Source: Bordetella parapertussis
GTDB lineage: Bacteria; Bacteroidota; Bacteroidia; Chitinophagales; Chitinophagaceae
Assembly (NCBI GenBank): GCA_943331005.2
Contig: CALQJX020000016.1
Location: forward strand, 32,422-96,421
DNA length: 64,000 nt
Direction of reading: 5' to 3'
Shown: one piece after another, positions 36,872-46,631 of the stretch
Numbering within the stretch: the stretch's first letter is position 1
Layout: every line of letters starts with the position of its first letter
Program-made: the position numbers and the translations under genes
The notes under the pieces: generated by a model
Seen by the model: only the letters and a program-made list of their open reading frames with translations
What the model was told of the DNA's origin: nothing
Database searches by the model: none

Positions 36872-38524
36872 CTACTTTATTATTGTCATCCTTTCAGTCA
36901 ACATCTGATCGTTATTGGCAACTCTCAGTATATATGAACCGGCTGGCAAATTCGCACTTTCATTGAAGTGGATCTTGTTTGAACGCACAACATCTACTTT
37001 TTTGCTGATCAATACCCTACCATATAGGTCTGATATAGAAACTTCTACACTACCAGACATTGGTATAGACAGATAGAAGTCACCATTTGTTGGGTGCGGG
37101 AAGATATTTATTTTGCCGGCAGTACCGTTTATGTCATGTACTGCAGTACCGCAATCGGTCTGCACGGTCATCAGTATGGTGTCTTTACAACCACTTGCTG
37201 CAGTATAGGTTACTATGACACTGCCAAGGGTCACACCTACCACATTACCATAAGCATCAACTGTTGCCCTGGCTATGTTGCTGCTGCTCCAGGTGCCACC
37301 CGTAACCACACTTGTCAGCACAGTAGTGTCGCCTATACAGGCAATATTAGATCCTGTAATTACAGGCTGAGAGTTTACTGTTACATCCAGTGTCCTGGCA
37401 CATCCTGTAGCAAGTGTATAGCTGATAGTGGTAGTTCCTGAAGTAACACCACCAAATCCACCTCCGGAAGAAATTGTACCAACAGCAGTGTTGCTGCTGC
37501 TCCAGGTACCACCTGTAGTTACATCAGAGTATATTTTAGTGCCACCTTCGCAGGCATTAGCCCCACCAACTATTGTATCTGGCAGTGCATTTACTGTTAC
37601 AACAGAAATAGCAAAACATCCCGGACTTAATTTGTAGGAAATATTCGCCACACCACCTGCAATACCGGTTACTACACCTGTACCAGAGCCTACTGTTGCC
37701 ACACTCACACTGCTGCTGATCCAAGTCCCGCCAACAGCCGTGTTAGAAAGTGTTGTTGTAGCACCCTGACATACCGTAAATGTACCTGTAGATGCAGGAG
37801 GAGGAGTTGGGCATGGTGGCGCCCATTCCATTACTGTATTCAGTACTGGCGTTGTGTCAATAAGATATGTCCAGCCGGCGCCGGTAGTAGTAGACGCTTC
37901 TGTGGTAAGCGTTCTATAATCGCCTGTACTATTGCTCAGACCTATCGTTGCTGTTTTCAGAGAATAACTACTGGGGCCATATATATACTCAATTACACCG
38001 GTAGTTTCATAAAGCTTCACCTGAAAGGTTGCTGTACCTGAACCTGTGATAGTTCTCCACATAGATGTTGGGCTACCCCACTGAAAAGTAAATACCCTGT
38101 AAGGGGAAGTTCCTGAAGTCTGATAATAAGCTGTAGAACCGGTACCTTTCAGATCATCCCAGAAAGGCATCAGCAAACCTATACCGCCACCCATTGCTGC
38201 AAATACAGATGCGTCATGATTCAATGAAGAGTTGATGGTAGTTGAAGCGGTAGAGCCATAAATTGTATTGGCCAGAGACAACCAGCCATTAGAATTCGCT
38301 GAAAGGGTAGTATATGGTGTAGTACAATACGAAAAGGTAAATCCGATTGGCACACTCAACATAGTTGTGTCATCCTTCGACAAAACTGTTGTAGCAACGG
38401 TTCCCGGACCACCAACAATAGATGTATAAGCACCTATGTAGCGGGAAAAAGTAAAGCTCGATGTAGTTTGTCCGTAAACAACTGCAGAGCAACAGAGTAA
38501 TAGAAGTAAAAGTACTTTTTTCAT
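36872..38524 (-). CDS. T9SS type A secreted protein with Ig-like (Big_2-type) repeats
   Basis: The start at 38524 gives 550 aa with a signal peptide (MKKVLLLLLLCCSAVVYGQ). The N-terminal 230 residues are a beta-rich module (FSRYIGAYTSIVGG, GWLSLANTIYGSTAS). Three or more repeats with GTW(S/I)SS(N/S)...ATV...G, such as GGTWSSSNTAVGTISSGGG, resemble bacterial Ig-like group 2 domains. The C-terminus NIFPHPTNGDFYLSIPMSG, LPAGSYILRVANN is a type A sorting domain. It is expected on the surface. The high Gly/Thr/Ser content fits an adhesive protein. Confidence 0.87.
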   Translation of the reverse strand: MKKVLLLLLLCCSAVVYGQTTSSFTFSRYIGAYTSIVGGPGTVATTVLSKDDTTMLSVPIGFTFSYCTTPYTTLSANSNGWLSLANTIYGSTASTTINSSLNHDASVFAAMGGGIGLLMPFWDDLKGTGSTAYYQTSGTSPYRVFTFQWGSPTSMWRTITGSGTATFQVKLYETTGVIEYIYGPSSYSLKTATIGLSNSTGDYRTLTTEASTTTGAGWTYLIDTTPVLNTVMEWAPPCPTPPPASTGTFTVCQGATTTLSNTAVGGTWISSSVSVATVGSGTGVVTGIAGGVANISYKLSPGCFAISVVTVNALPDTIVGGANACEGGTKIYSDVTTGGTWSSSNTAVGTISSGGGFGGVTSGTTTISYTLATGCARTLDVTVNSQPVITGSNIACIGDTTVLTSVVTGGTWSSSNIARATVDAYGNVVGVTLGSVIVTYTAASGCKDTILMTVQTDCGTAVHDINGTAGKINIFPHPTNGDFYLSIPMSGSVEVSISDLYGRVLISKKVDVVRSNKIHFNESANLPAGSYILRVANNDQMLTERMTIIK

Positions 38525-38761
38525 ATAACCTGATTGATAAAATAAACCCAACATAACACTATAGTCACAATGCAATTCAGCATTGTTATAGTATTCCTAA
38601 AATTCAACTAGCAATTTATGCAGATTTTTTAAAATTTCACAACATCCAAATAAATATAAAAATATAAATGTGAATAAAGTTAATAATTAATCTCCTTTTA
38701 CTGCATTGAGTTAATAGTCAACATTTTCCATATGCGAACATGCCTACTAAAAAACAAAAAA

Positions 38762-38784
38762 GCGAGGATCTTACCGATCCTCGC
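38762..38784 (-). terminator. Rho-independent terminator of the C1-peptidase gene
   Basis: A 9-bp stem (GCGAGGATC / GATCCTCGC) with a 5-nt loop. On the minus strand a run of T follows immediately, and it lies 25 nt after the stop at 38809. Confidence 0.9.
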
Positions 38785-38808
38785 CTGAAAATATTACTAA
38801 AGCGGGTA

Positions 38809-40026
38809 TTAGAAATTCATTTTGTTCCTCAATTCATTGGGCACACCATTCTTGTGCAGCAATATTGCAGTTGTTTTATACCGCACATAGCTTTTAGACA
38901 CGTATATATAACCTTTATAGTCGTTCTTATCTCCCCATGAGTTCTTCACAATGTAATATTTACGACCATTCTGATCAGATGCCAGACCTACTATATGCAT
39001 GCCATGGTCATCTGTGGTTTCATAGTTATCAAATGCCATCTGGCGTAGTTCAGGAGTAATGTTACGCTCATACTTAGGACCATCGAACATGTATTTCTTT
39101 TCAGAATCGTTCATATTATCATAGTCTTTCTCAGGCACATACGCCACCCCATTCTTCCAGCTGAAGTATTTTTCGCTTACGTCTGTAGCCCACGATACTG
39201 TAAAACCACGATTCAGTGCATTATCGATAATATCGGTCAGATCTTCCATCTGCACATTATATACCCTGTCGAATGACCAGTTGTCCGGCACCATCAGCAT
39301 GGTTTTCTTGTAGTAAGGTGCTGTCATTACAGAGGTCAGCTCCACATAATCTTCGGCATGTATACCCACACGCTGCTTGGCAAAACTCTGCGGAGTATAG
39401 TTTTTGTTATTCCACTTAAATGACTCAGGAATTTCACCCAGATAAGAATCAAGCACCTGATCGTATGCTTTTTTCCAGGATGGGGTCAGTTTACCATTGG
39501 GGTTAGATACCACCGCATCCAGCATAGACTTCAGTATAGCCTGCATTTCTGCAAACTTGTTCTTGTCTGTACCATAGTGCAGGCCGGTATATACTTCCTG
39601 TGGCATAGCGCCATATTTGGCATACATATTTATCACATCGTGGCACGAACCTCCGTCGCCCCAGGCCACAGAACCGTGCATACGCACATAATTGATCGCT
39701 TTTTCGTTATACACACAATGCGCGCTGAAGATAGGAGCCAGTTCTATCGGATCCTTACCCATACGCATCATTTCGCTCTCCAGAAAAGAGTTGGTACTGT
39801 AACTCCAGCAGGTACCTGAGCTGGCCTGGTTCTTCACACCGGTACGCTCCAGATCTATGATCTTATTGAATTTATATTTATTTCCCGGCTCGTCTTTTTT
39901 CTTATCAGAACCCTTGGCAGGAGTATTGGTATAGCTCCTGTTCATCTCTATCTTCCTGATAAGGTCGTCCTGTGCACTGGCAAGGAATGGGGTTATGGAC
40001 AACGCCATCATTATGATCTTCTTCAT
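38809..40026 (-). CDS. Bleomycin-hydrolase-like (C1B) cysteine aminopeptidase, secreted
   Basis: Starting at 40026 gives 405 aa with a signal peptide (MKKIIMMALSITPFLASAQ). The papain-type catalytic residues are in place: Cys73 in NQASSGTCWSYS, His in TDDHGMHIVGL and Asn in YYIVKNSWGD near the C-terminus. This matches the C1B aminopeptidase C/bleomycin hydrolase family, which is usually cytosolic in other bacteria; the signal peptide indicates export in this lineage. The WbqC-like gene lies 69 nt upstream on the same strand. Confidence 0.93.
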   Translation of the reverse strand: MKKIIMMALSITPFLASAQDDLIRKIEMNRSYTNTPAKGSDKKKDEPGNKYKFNKIIDLERTGVKNQASSGTCWSYSTNSFLESEMMRMGKDPIELAPIFSAHCVYNEKAINYVRMHGSVAWGDGGSCHDVINMYAKYGAMPQEVYTGLHYGTDKNKFAEMQAILKSMLDAVVSNPNGKLTPSWKKAYDQVLDSYLGEIPESFKWNNKNYTPQSFAKQRVGIHAEDYVELTSVMTAPYYKKTMLMVPDNWSFDRVYNVQMEDLTDIIDNALNRGFTVSWATDVSEKYFSWKNGVAYVPEKDYDNMNDSEKKYMFDGPKYERNITPELRQMAFDNYETTDDHGMHIVGLASDQNGRKYYIVKNSWGDKNDYKGYIYVSKSYVRYKTTAILLHKNGVPNELRNKMNF

Positions 40027-40095
40027 TAATTTCCGGTTTGTGATTTTTGTAAAAATAGAATTAAATAGGTAAAAAGAAAACATAGGAGCCTGATG

Positions 40096-40707
40096 TCACC
40101 CTTTTATCCCCTGTTTCCTCAGCCAGTCTGCAGATCGGGGACCTTCAGAGAACAATAGATCCAGTATGCTCAATCCGGGCACAAAACCTATCCTATCCTC
40201 AAACACCTGATAATAAAGCTCTTCAGGCACCAGATCATTCTTCCAGCCCCGCAGATCGGTATACTCATGCCCATAGTACTTCACATAACTGTCGGTTGCT
40301 GCTGCCTGGTAGTTCAGCTTCATTTGCTGCCGTACCCAGTTCAGCGCAGCCATGTTAAAATCGGTCAGCTTGTCATATTCCGTATCAAACAATTGTTTCA
40401 GTGTAGCTTCATAATGATAGAAGTAAGGCGACCTGTTATACACCGAAACCAGCGTACGCCAATGCTGCACCTGCCATTTACCATCATTCAGTATTTGCAC
40501 CTGCTGTATGGGGGCCGCCTGATTCCGCCCATTCACCAGCGGAATAGTTAGTAGTATACTATTATTGGAACCGCTGATGCAGTACCGGTTACGATCAGAC
40601 ATTTTCTGAAAATGTTCCTGCTTTTCAAACAGGATCTCTTCTGCCCGGGCAGCATATACCCACCAACCGGTGGGCGGAAACGTGAGCAGGGAAGCAACTA
40701 ATTTCAT
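40096..40707 (-). CDS. WbqC-like family protein
   Basis: The start at 40707 gives 203 aa without a signal peptide. KQEHFQKMSDRNRYCISGSN, LLTIPLVNGRNQ, WQVQHWRTLVSVYNRSPYF and LSILDLLFSEGP are the standard conserved stretches of the WbqC family, found in many Bacteroidota and in O-antigen clusters. The biochemical role is unproven and may concern nucleotide-sugar or lipid modification. It is divergent from the RNA methyltransferase. Confidence 0.85.
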   Translation of the reverse strand: MKLVASLLTFPPTGWWVYAARAEEILFEKQEHFQKMSDRNRYCISGSNNSILLTIPLVNGRNQAAPIQQVQILNDGKWQVQHWRTLVSVYNRSPYFYHYEATLKQLFDTEYDKLTDFNMAALNWVRQQMKLNYQAAATDSYVKYYGHEYTDLRGWKNDLVPEELYYQVFEDRIGFVPGLSILDLLFSEGPRSADWLRKQGIKG

Positions 40708-40826
40708 GTAACCCCAAAAGTAGAAATTAGAACAGAATATCCTGCATAAACAGAACATTAGTGCTTTCAGCTACAATATGAGTATTTTTGAGCGGGCGCA
40801 ACTTGGCCTGCTTTTATTTCTGTATC

Positions 40827-42182
40827 GTGAACATACCGGCAACTTTACTTCAGGAGCTGCAAGGCACTCCCGGCTTCAACGAGCAGGCATTTATTGCTGC
40901 TCACCAACACAAAGCCCCCGTATCTGTGCGCCTGCACCCCATAAAGGGTTCAGGGCTGTTCGATTCAGAAGAAAAAGTACCGTGGTGTCCCGGTGGCATC
41001 TATCTGCCGGAGCGCCCTGTATTCACCCTCGATCCGGCCTACCATACAGGCGCATACTACGTACAGGAAGCATCCTCTATGTTCCTTTCCCGCATGTTGT
41101 CTCAGTTCATAGACGGGCGCACCAACCTGCGGGTGCTCGATCTTTGTGCGGCACCGGGTGGCAAAAGCACGCTTATCGCTTCCCTGCTCGATAGGGATAG
41201 TTTGCTCATATCCAACGAGGTTATTCGTACCCGTGCCTCTATTCTGGAAGAGAATATGTGCCGCTGGGGATACAGGAACACATGGGTTACCAGCAACGAC
41301 CCCAAAGACATTGGCAGGCTGGAAGGCTACTTCGATATAATTGTAGTAGATGCCCCCTGCAGTGGCTCGGGCCTTTGGCGCAAAGATGCTGCCGCTCTCA
41401 ACGAATGGAGCGATGACAATGTGAATTTATGCAGCGGCCGTCAGCAGCGCATCCTGGCCGATATATGGCCTTCGCTCAAACAAAACGGCATTCTTATTTA
41501 CGCCACCTGTTCCTACTCGCCTCAGGAAGATGAACAGATTCTGGACTGGATGGCAGATACCTTTGGTGTTAGCGACCTGTCCACTACCCCACCCGCCGGC
41601 TCGGGTATAGAAGCTATTGCTTGTCCGAAAAACAAAATGACGGGTTATCGCTTCTTCCCCCACAATGTAAAAGGCGAAGGTTTCTTCATTGCCGCCATGC
41701 AAAAAAATGATGAGACTGACGCTCCTAAGTTGCCTAAGTTCAAAACTGCCCGCAATCAGAAGATCCAGGATCAGGCCGGCTACCTGCTTTCCGGCGATGA
41801 CACATTATTTATTCCGGGCAAAGAAAATACCTGGCACGCCATCAATGCAGCGCACGAGGCCGACATCCACCTCTTGCAGCAAGTAGCCTACCTGCGCCGC
41901 ACCGGACTGGAAGTCGGCTCACCCATGCCCAAGGAATGGCTGCCCGCACACGACATAGCACTAAGCACCGATATAGCACCCGAACTCCCAAGTATTGATA
42001 CTAACCGCGAACAGGCGCTTCGCTTCCTGAAAAGGGAAGAAATGGGAATTGATAATATCCCCAAAGGCTGGCAGGTGGTAAAATATAACGGCTGGGGACT
42101 GGGCTGGATAAAAGGCCTCGGCAACAGAACCAACAACTACCTGCCCAAACACTGGCGCATACGCATGGATATTGACGTATAG
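40827..42182 (+). CDS. rRNA cytosine-5 methyltransferase, RsmF/NOL1-Nop2-Sun type
   Basis: The product is about 451 aa from a GTG at 40827 (VNIPATLLQELQGTPGF). An upstream in-frame TTG at 40788 lies inside a TATTTTTG box (40783-40790), so it is unlikely to be translated. The SAM site LDLCAAPGGKSTL is clear, as are VDAPCSGSGLWRKD and ATCSYSPQEDEQ, which carry the two catalytic Cys residues. The C-terminal 160 residues resemble the RsmF PUA-like extension (NLPKHWRIRMD-type end). It should form m5C in rRNA; the position is not determinable. Confidence 0.93.
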   Translation: MNIPATLLQELQGTPGFNEQAFIAAHQHKAPVSVRLHPIKGSGLFDSEEKVPWCPGGIYLPERPVFTLDPAYHTGAYYVQEASSMFLSRMLSQFIDGRTNLRVLDLCAAPGGKSTLIASLLDRDSLLISNEVIRTRASILEENMCRWGYRNTWVTSNDPKDIGRLEGYFDIIVVDAPCSGSGLWRKDAAALNEWSDDNVNLCSGRQQRILADIWPSLKQNGILIYATCSYSPQEDEQILDWMADTFGVSDLSTTPPAGSGIEAIACPKNKMTGYRFFPHNVKGEGFFIAAMQKNDETDAPKLPKFKTARNQKIQDQAGYLLSGDDTLFIPGKENTWHAINAAHEADIHLLQQVAYLRRTGLEVGSPMPKEWLPAHDIALSTDIAPELPSIDTNREQALRFLKREEMGIDNIPKGWQVVKYNGWGLGWIKGLGNRTNNYLPKHWRIRMDIDV

Positions 42183-42266
42183 CAGATTATTCATGCCCCG
42201 GAACCCGCCCTACAAAGTAGATTGAATTTTATATACCGGAGGTTTTCGAAAATTGAAAAATGTTAC

Positions 42267-42274
42267 TACCTTTG
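42267..42274 (+). promoter_or_regulatory. -7 box for the SRP RNA
   Basis: TACCTTTG ends 4 nt before the 5' end of the stem of the SRP RNA, at the right distance for transcription starting near 42279. Confidence 0.6.
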
Positions 42275-42278
42275 CAGC

Positions 42279-42378
42279 ACTGGTAAGTCTTATACGGCCA
42301 GCTCCCGATGAATCCCCCAGGACAGGAATGTAGCAAGGGCGTTTGGTTGTAGCGGTGCGATGTGAGTAACTTACCAGT
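42279..42378 (+). ncRNA. ffs: Small bacterial signal recognition particle RNA
   Basis: About 100 nt closed by a perfect 10-bp terminal stem (ACTGGTAAGT pairing with ACTTACCAGT) and followed by seven T. The middle contains the conserved domain IV/apical motif: CAGGACAGGAATGTAGCAAG, the part bound by the Ffh M domain. Together with a -7 box directly upstream this fits the short 4.5S-type SRP RNA of Bacteroidota. It binds Ffh and directs membrane and secreted proteins to the translocon. Confidence 0.93.
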
Positions 42379-42437
42379 TTTTTTATGCCCCTACATCAGC
42401 ATTGGCGGCTCCCACTCTTCACTTTCACCTGCTCAGA

Positions 42438-44867
42438 TCAGCTTTTCTTCCACACCTTTTCCATTGTCTGGTAATCCAGATAGTAAATTATCTTCAACGA
42501 CAGGCTATTACTTTGCGGCGCCTGCACTGTACGGCTCAGATCATCAAAATAACCGCTCACCAGTCCCTGACCCGATGTGTAGATACTGTTCTGATACACT
42601 ACACTCATCTCGCTGCCGGGCTTGAACTGCCAAACAAAATTCATGTACACATTAAAAGAGTTATAATTAATGTTGTGATTTCGGCTGTAACCGGTACCAT
42701 ACACCAGGCTGCCATCATTGGCCAGCAATCCATACTTCGAATACTCGGCCTGAGACCAGTAATGCCTGCCCTCCAGCTTCAGCGACATAGTACGCTTGAA
42801 GATATAAGCCGCAGAAAGTGCGTTGATGTAGGTACGCAGATACCTCGTCCCCAGGTATATACTGTCACTCACCTTGTTCACATACCCCACATCATTGCGG
42901 GCATCATTCCTCGAAAAACTATAGATCGCAGATAATTTATTGGTAAACCTATACCTCGGCGATATGTTCCACCCTTCTGTTTGTCTGTTGCTGGCACCAT
43001 ACCACCGCTTGCTACCGCTTATATCAAAGGCAAACTTTTTCCGGTAATCGGTAGAGTAAAATCCGCCAAACATATTATTGGCTGGCTGCGTAAAATACCT
43101 GCCCGGGGTGCGGGGTTCGTAATAATCGTAAGATACGCCCGGCTGCCAGTCCCAATACAATCCGGTAGTAAGGAAGCTGCGAAACGTATAAGTATGGTTG
43201 CCGTGTATGGCAGCCCGTGTAAACGTAGACGGATTGAATGTACGGTAATACTCCAGCCCTATCTTGTTGTAAGTATTATTGAACTTCCAGAAGGGCTTGT
43301 AAGTATTGTATACATTATACAATACACAAGACACTATGTTATTCCTGTCCAGATAGCCCAGATCATTCGGATTGAAATTGTCGCTTATCGCCTTGGTATA
43401 CATGGTCCAGGTATAGTTACCGCGCTGCTTGCCAAAGTTCAGCGATGCTCTGTGCCCTATACTGGTGCTATCTGCAAAGAACAGCTGACTCACATCTGCC
43501 GATCCGTTTACCCCGTATCTGTTGTCTTTGTCGGCAAACTTAAAAAGCACCGCACTTACATTGGCGTTATAGCTATGCGCTGCCCTGTTCACATTCGTAT
43601 TTACCAGACTTATGTAAGAATTGTTTTTCAGCGCCTGATCTACCACCAGCACATTATAGTTGGTAAGTGGTGCTGTCTGTACCCTTCGCTGCATATCGGC
43701 AATGGTATCCAGCACAGTTGCGCTGGTTGGCGCCGATATAGCATTAAAAATACCTATACCCGTTTTACCCTTGGTTCTGCCAGAGAATTTTGCCGCATTG
43801 TACAACCGGGTATTGGCAGGATTATTGGTCACCACTTCATTACTATCCAGCTGCCCTTTCAGGTACTTCAGATTGATGGGCGACCCGCCCACCCTGCGCG
43901 AATAAAAAAGATCGTTCTTATTGAACAGGTCCACACCCTCCGTAAAGAAATACCTGCGCTCGTCATAGCGCACTTCTATCGGAGAGAGGTTCAGTACACG
44001 GTTGTCAAACAAGGTCTGCCCGAAGTCGGGTACCAGTGTCATATCCAGCGTAAAACTTTCACTCAGTCCGTACTTCACATCCATACCACCGTTCACTGTC
44101 TGCGCACGGGCACCTGCATAGTCTTCCACATAAGAAGATACATAAGGCAGCAACGCCAGTCGCAATGGTGCTTTTATGTCTTGTATATTGTGCAGCACAC
44201 CAGACTGACCTATTACATTGGTCACCATCGGGTCTACTTTATTCCAGTAAGATCTTTCCCGGTGCCTTCTTATGATACGCACAAAATTCACACCCCACTC
44301 CTGCACCGCTTTCTTCGGAAATCGCAATGCCGAATAGGGTATTTTCATTTCCACACTCCAGCCACTGTCGGTATAGGCCACACGCGAGAACCAGGCTGCA
44401 TTCCACGATCTGTCTACAGCGTCAAACTTCACTATCCCATCGGCCTGCACACCTGCTGCAGTTACTATGAACTGGGTAGCATTCTGCCTGTCGAAATAGG
44501 TATCAAACGTTACTCCAAATGCATCTGTATTGCTATTCTCAAATTCATCTCTGGGCGATAGTTGCCTAACTATACTGTCTTTGTTTTGCTCATACAGCAT
44601 AGCACCTATATACACCGCATCGTCGTCATAAAGCACACGCACTTCAGTACGTTGCAGCGATTGCTGACCGGGGCGTGGCGAAGATTGTGTGAACGTAGTA
44701 GCCGTCTGTGCAGTTGCCCATACAGCTTCGCTCAGCTTACCGTCTATTACCACAGGGGTCACCAGTGGCATAGCTTCCAGCCTGCGTTTATTTTCCTGCC
44801 CGTGCAGTACAGTACTGCCGGCTGTCAGGATATACAGTATGGCCACATATCGTTTACTCAATATCAC
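42438..44867 (-). CDS. DUF5916 outer-membrane protein with CBM9-like domain
   Basis: The 809-aa protein starts at a GTG at 44867 (VILSKRYVAILYILTAGSTV, a signal peptide). Residues about 35-225 form a CBM9-like module, with VVIDGKLSEAVWATAQ, DDDAVYIGAMLYE and DEFENSNTDAFGVTFDTY; the rest is a large beta-strand-rich DUF5916 region (about 225-809) with alternating aromatic strands typical of an outer-membrane barrel. The family is widespread in Bacteroidota and unproven in function. Only 33 nt separate it from the DUF6029 stop upstream, so the two form an operon. It converges on the SRP RNA gene. Confidence 0.87.
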   Translation of the reverse strand: MILSKRYVAILYILTAGSTVLHGQENKRRLEAMPLVTPVVIDGKLSEAVWATAQTATTFTQSSPRPGQQSLQRTEVRVLYDDDAVYIGAMLYEQNKDSIVRQLSPRDEFENSNTDAFGVTFDTYFDRQNATQFIVTAAGVQADGIVKFDAVDRSWNAAWFSRVAYTDSGWSVEMKIPYSALRFPKKAVQEWGVNFVRIIRRHRERSYWNKVDPMVTNVIGQSGVLHNIQDIKAPLRLALLPYVSSYVEDYAGARAQTVNGGMDVKYGLSESFTLDMTLVPDFGQTLFDNRVLNLSPIEVRYDERRYFFTEGVDLFNKNDLFYSRRVGGSPINLKYLKGQLDSNEVVTNNPANTRLYNAAKFSGRTKGKTGIGIFNAISAPTSATVLDTIADMQRRVQTAPLTNYNVLVVDQALKNNSYISLVNTNVNRAAHSYNANVSAVLFKFADKDNRYGVNGSADVSQLFFADSTSIGHRASLNFGKQRGNYTWTMYTKAISDNFNPNDLGYLDRNNIVSCVLYNVYNTYKPFWKFNNTYNKIGLEYYRTFNPSTFTRAAIHGNHTYTFRSFLTTGLYWDWQPGVSYDYYEPRTPGRYFTQPANNMFGGFYSTDYRKKFAFDISGSKRWYGASNRQTEGWNISPRYRFTNKLSAIYSFSRNDARNDVGYVNKVSDSIYLGTRYLRTYINALSAAYIFKRTMSLKLEGRHYWSQAEYSKYGLLANDGSLVYGTGYSRNHNINYNSFNVYMNFVWQFKPGSEMSVVYQNSIYTSGQGLVSGYFDDLSRTVQAPQSNSLSLKIIYYLDYQTMEKVWKKS

Positions 44868-44900
44868 TTTCGCAGATGGGTTTACGTCGCTTTGTTTGTA

Positions 44901-46538
44901 TTAGAAGCTGGAAGTAACAGTAGCTTTCACACCACTGAATGCAGGTTCATAACGACATACACCACCAGAACAGTTGATACCATCTACCTGCTTCACATAA
45001 GCCAGTGTAAAGCGGTTTGCTCCCCTGGTGTGCGCCATAAAGAAGTTGTAGTAGTGGTTACCCGGATTTTTATAATTCAGATTGTCTGCACCCGGATTCG
45101 GCTTTACATTATACATATCAGATATCGTAAAAGACCACTTAGGCGCTATGTTATACTCCACCAACGCAAATGCCCATGATCCGTAATCCTGATTGGCATG
45201 CATGTACTGCATTTCCATCCTCAGCGACTTGTTGTCAGTTATCTTATAAGTAAGTTCAGCAAACGGAGTGATACCATACAGCGTCAGGAATGGGATACTC
45301 CTTATCTGGTAGGCATCCAGGTTATATTCTATATACTGCACACCACCTTCCAGCACCCACTTGTCCATGCCCTGATAAACACCCTCTGCATATGCTTCTC
45401 TGTAAAGTTTCTCATTGGTCAATGTATTGATGTGCGTATAGGTAAGCGTAAAGGTAGTAACATCGTTTGGTGAGATATTCATCTGCGCAGTTCCTGCCAT
45501 TTCAGACTGGTCCTGAGATGCCGGTGTGTAGCGCGACATCAGGCGCAACGGACGCATTACAGCTACTATCGGCTGCCAGTTCAGCATACCTTTCAGTACT
45601 GTTTCATTAGGCGAGGTGCGCATTGTAAAGTCTTCTGTACGTTTACCGGTCAGGCTCAGTGCCAGCCCCTTACGACCGTAGTTCACCGAGGTGTAAACTA
45701 TGTTACCATCCCTGTCGGCCAGCTTACCAAAATGCGGATCGTACTGGTTGGTGATCAGGATCGCTTCATGTGTTTTGTAAGCACCTTCCACATACCACGA
45801 CAAGTTCTTGTATGTAAGTGTGTTATATGCAGTGAATGCATATGTATTATACCTCGGCAGGAAACGGTCTGCAGTATCCAGTGCATTGATACCCGCAGCC
45901 ACATTGTTCATAGAAGCGCCATCCAGCGTGCGGTTCAGCGCACCAAAACCGGGCACCAGATGTGCCTTACCTACGTTCAGGTCTCCCTCTCCGCTTATAC
46001 CCTTTACCACCGGTGCATAGCGCACATTGTTGATCAGGTTATTATCGCTGTTATTGTTCTTCATCTGTCCGGTAAAACCTTTCATGGAGAACTTATCGCT
46101 GAACTTGTATTTCAGCTGAAAACCCATTAGCGCATTATCTATCAGCAGGCCTCTGTCTTCATAAGAACGAAACAGTATACCACTACCTATCTGGTCATAT
46201 ATAGAACCAACTGTGATAGACAGATCGTCCATTTCCTTAGTTATAGACCATGCACCTATACCAAAGTCAGTATTGGGCGACACCGGATTCTTAAGATTCG
46301 AATTATCAAAACCATCTGCTCTCGCAAAAAAAGTATACCCGTTTATGGCATACCTCATAGACAACCAGGCATCACTTCCACTCAATGCATTATCATAAAG
46401 TGGATTGCCGGATGCCTTAATGTTCGTATCTTTCATGAAGAAATTCAGGTTCATCATCAGATCACCCGAAAATGTACCCTGTGCAAACAGTTTGCCTGTC
46501 ATGAAAAACACTGCGATAAATAAGAATTGTTTTTTCAT
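44901..46538 (-). CDS. DUF6029 family outer-membrane protein
   Basis: The 545-aa protein has a signal peptide (MKKQFLFIAVFFMTGKLFAQ) and continuous amphipathic strands (YAINGYTFFARADGFDNSN, FSMKGFTGQMKNNNSDNN). The start GTFSGDLMMNLNFFMKDT and IGSGILFRSYEDRGLLIDNA match the DUF6029 family. It probably forms a beta-barrel in the outer membrane. It is first in an operon with DUF5916 and divergent from the TlpA-like gene, with 93 nt between them. The Bacteroidota often pair DUF6029 with thioredoxin-like genes, so a link to envelope redox is possible. Confidence 0.85.
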   Translation of the reverse strand: MKKQFLFIAVFFMTGKLFAQGTFSGDLMMNLNFFMKDTNIKASGNPLYDNALSGSDAWLSMRYAINGYTFFARADGFDNSNLKNPVSPNTDFGIGAWSITKEMDDLSITVGSIYDQIGSGILFRSYEDRGLLIDNALMGFQLKYKFSDKFSMKGFTGQMKNNNSDNNLINNVRYAPVVKGISGEGDLNVGKAHLVPGFGALNRTLDGASMNNVAAGINALDTADRFLPRYNTYAFTAYNTLTYKNLSWYVEGAYKTHEAILITNQYDPHFGKLADRDGNIVYTSVNYGRKGLALSLTGKRTEDFTMRTSPNETVLKGMLNWQPIVAVMRPLRLMSRYTPASQDQSEMAGTAQMNISPNDVTTFTLTYTHINTLTNEKLYREAYAEGVYQGMDKWVLEGGVQYIEYNLDAYQIRSIPFLTLYGITPFAELTYKITDNKSLRMEMQYMHANQDYGSWAFALVEYNIAPKWSFTISDMYNVKPNPGADNLNYKNPGNHYYNFFMAHTRGANRFTLAYVKQVDGINCSGGVCRYEPAFSGVKATVTSSF

Positions 46539-46631
46539 TTATAAGTAAGAATTGTTAAAGTTTATTCCGAATTTAGCCCCGAAGGTAAAAGTGGCAAAGT
46601 TTTCGCTTATTATTTTTAAAAACAAAAATTT

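Noticed and set aside
40788..40826. TTG start of the RNA methyltransferase at 40788
   Set aside because: The codon lies within a TATTTTTG promoter box, and the family N-terminus begins at the GTG at 40827.
42981..44561. 526-codon open frame on the plus strand inside the DUF5916 gene
   Set aside because: It is antisense to a well-supported outer-membrane gene and has no recognisable domain or signal.
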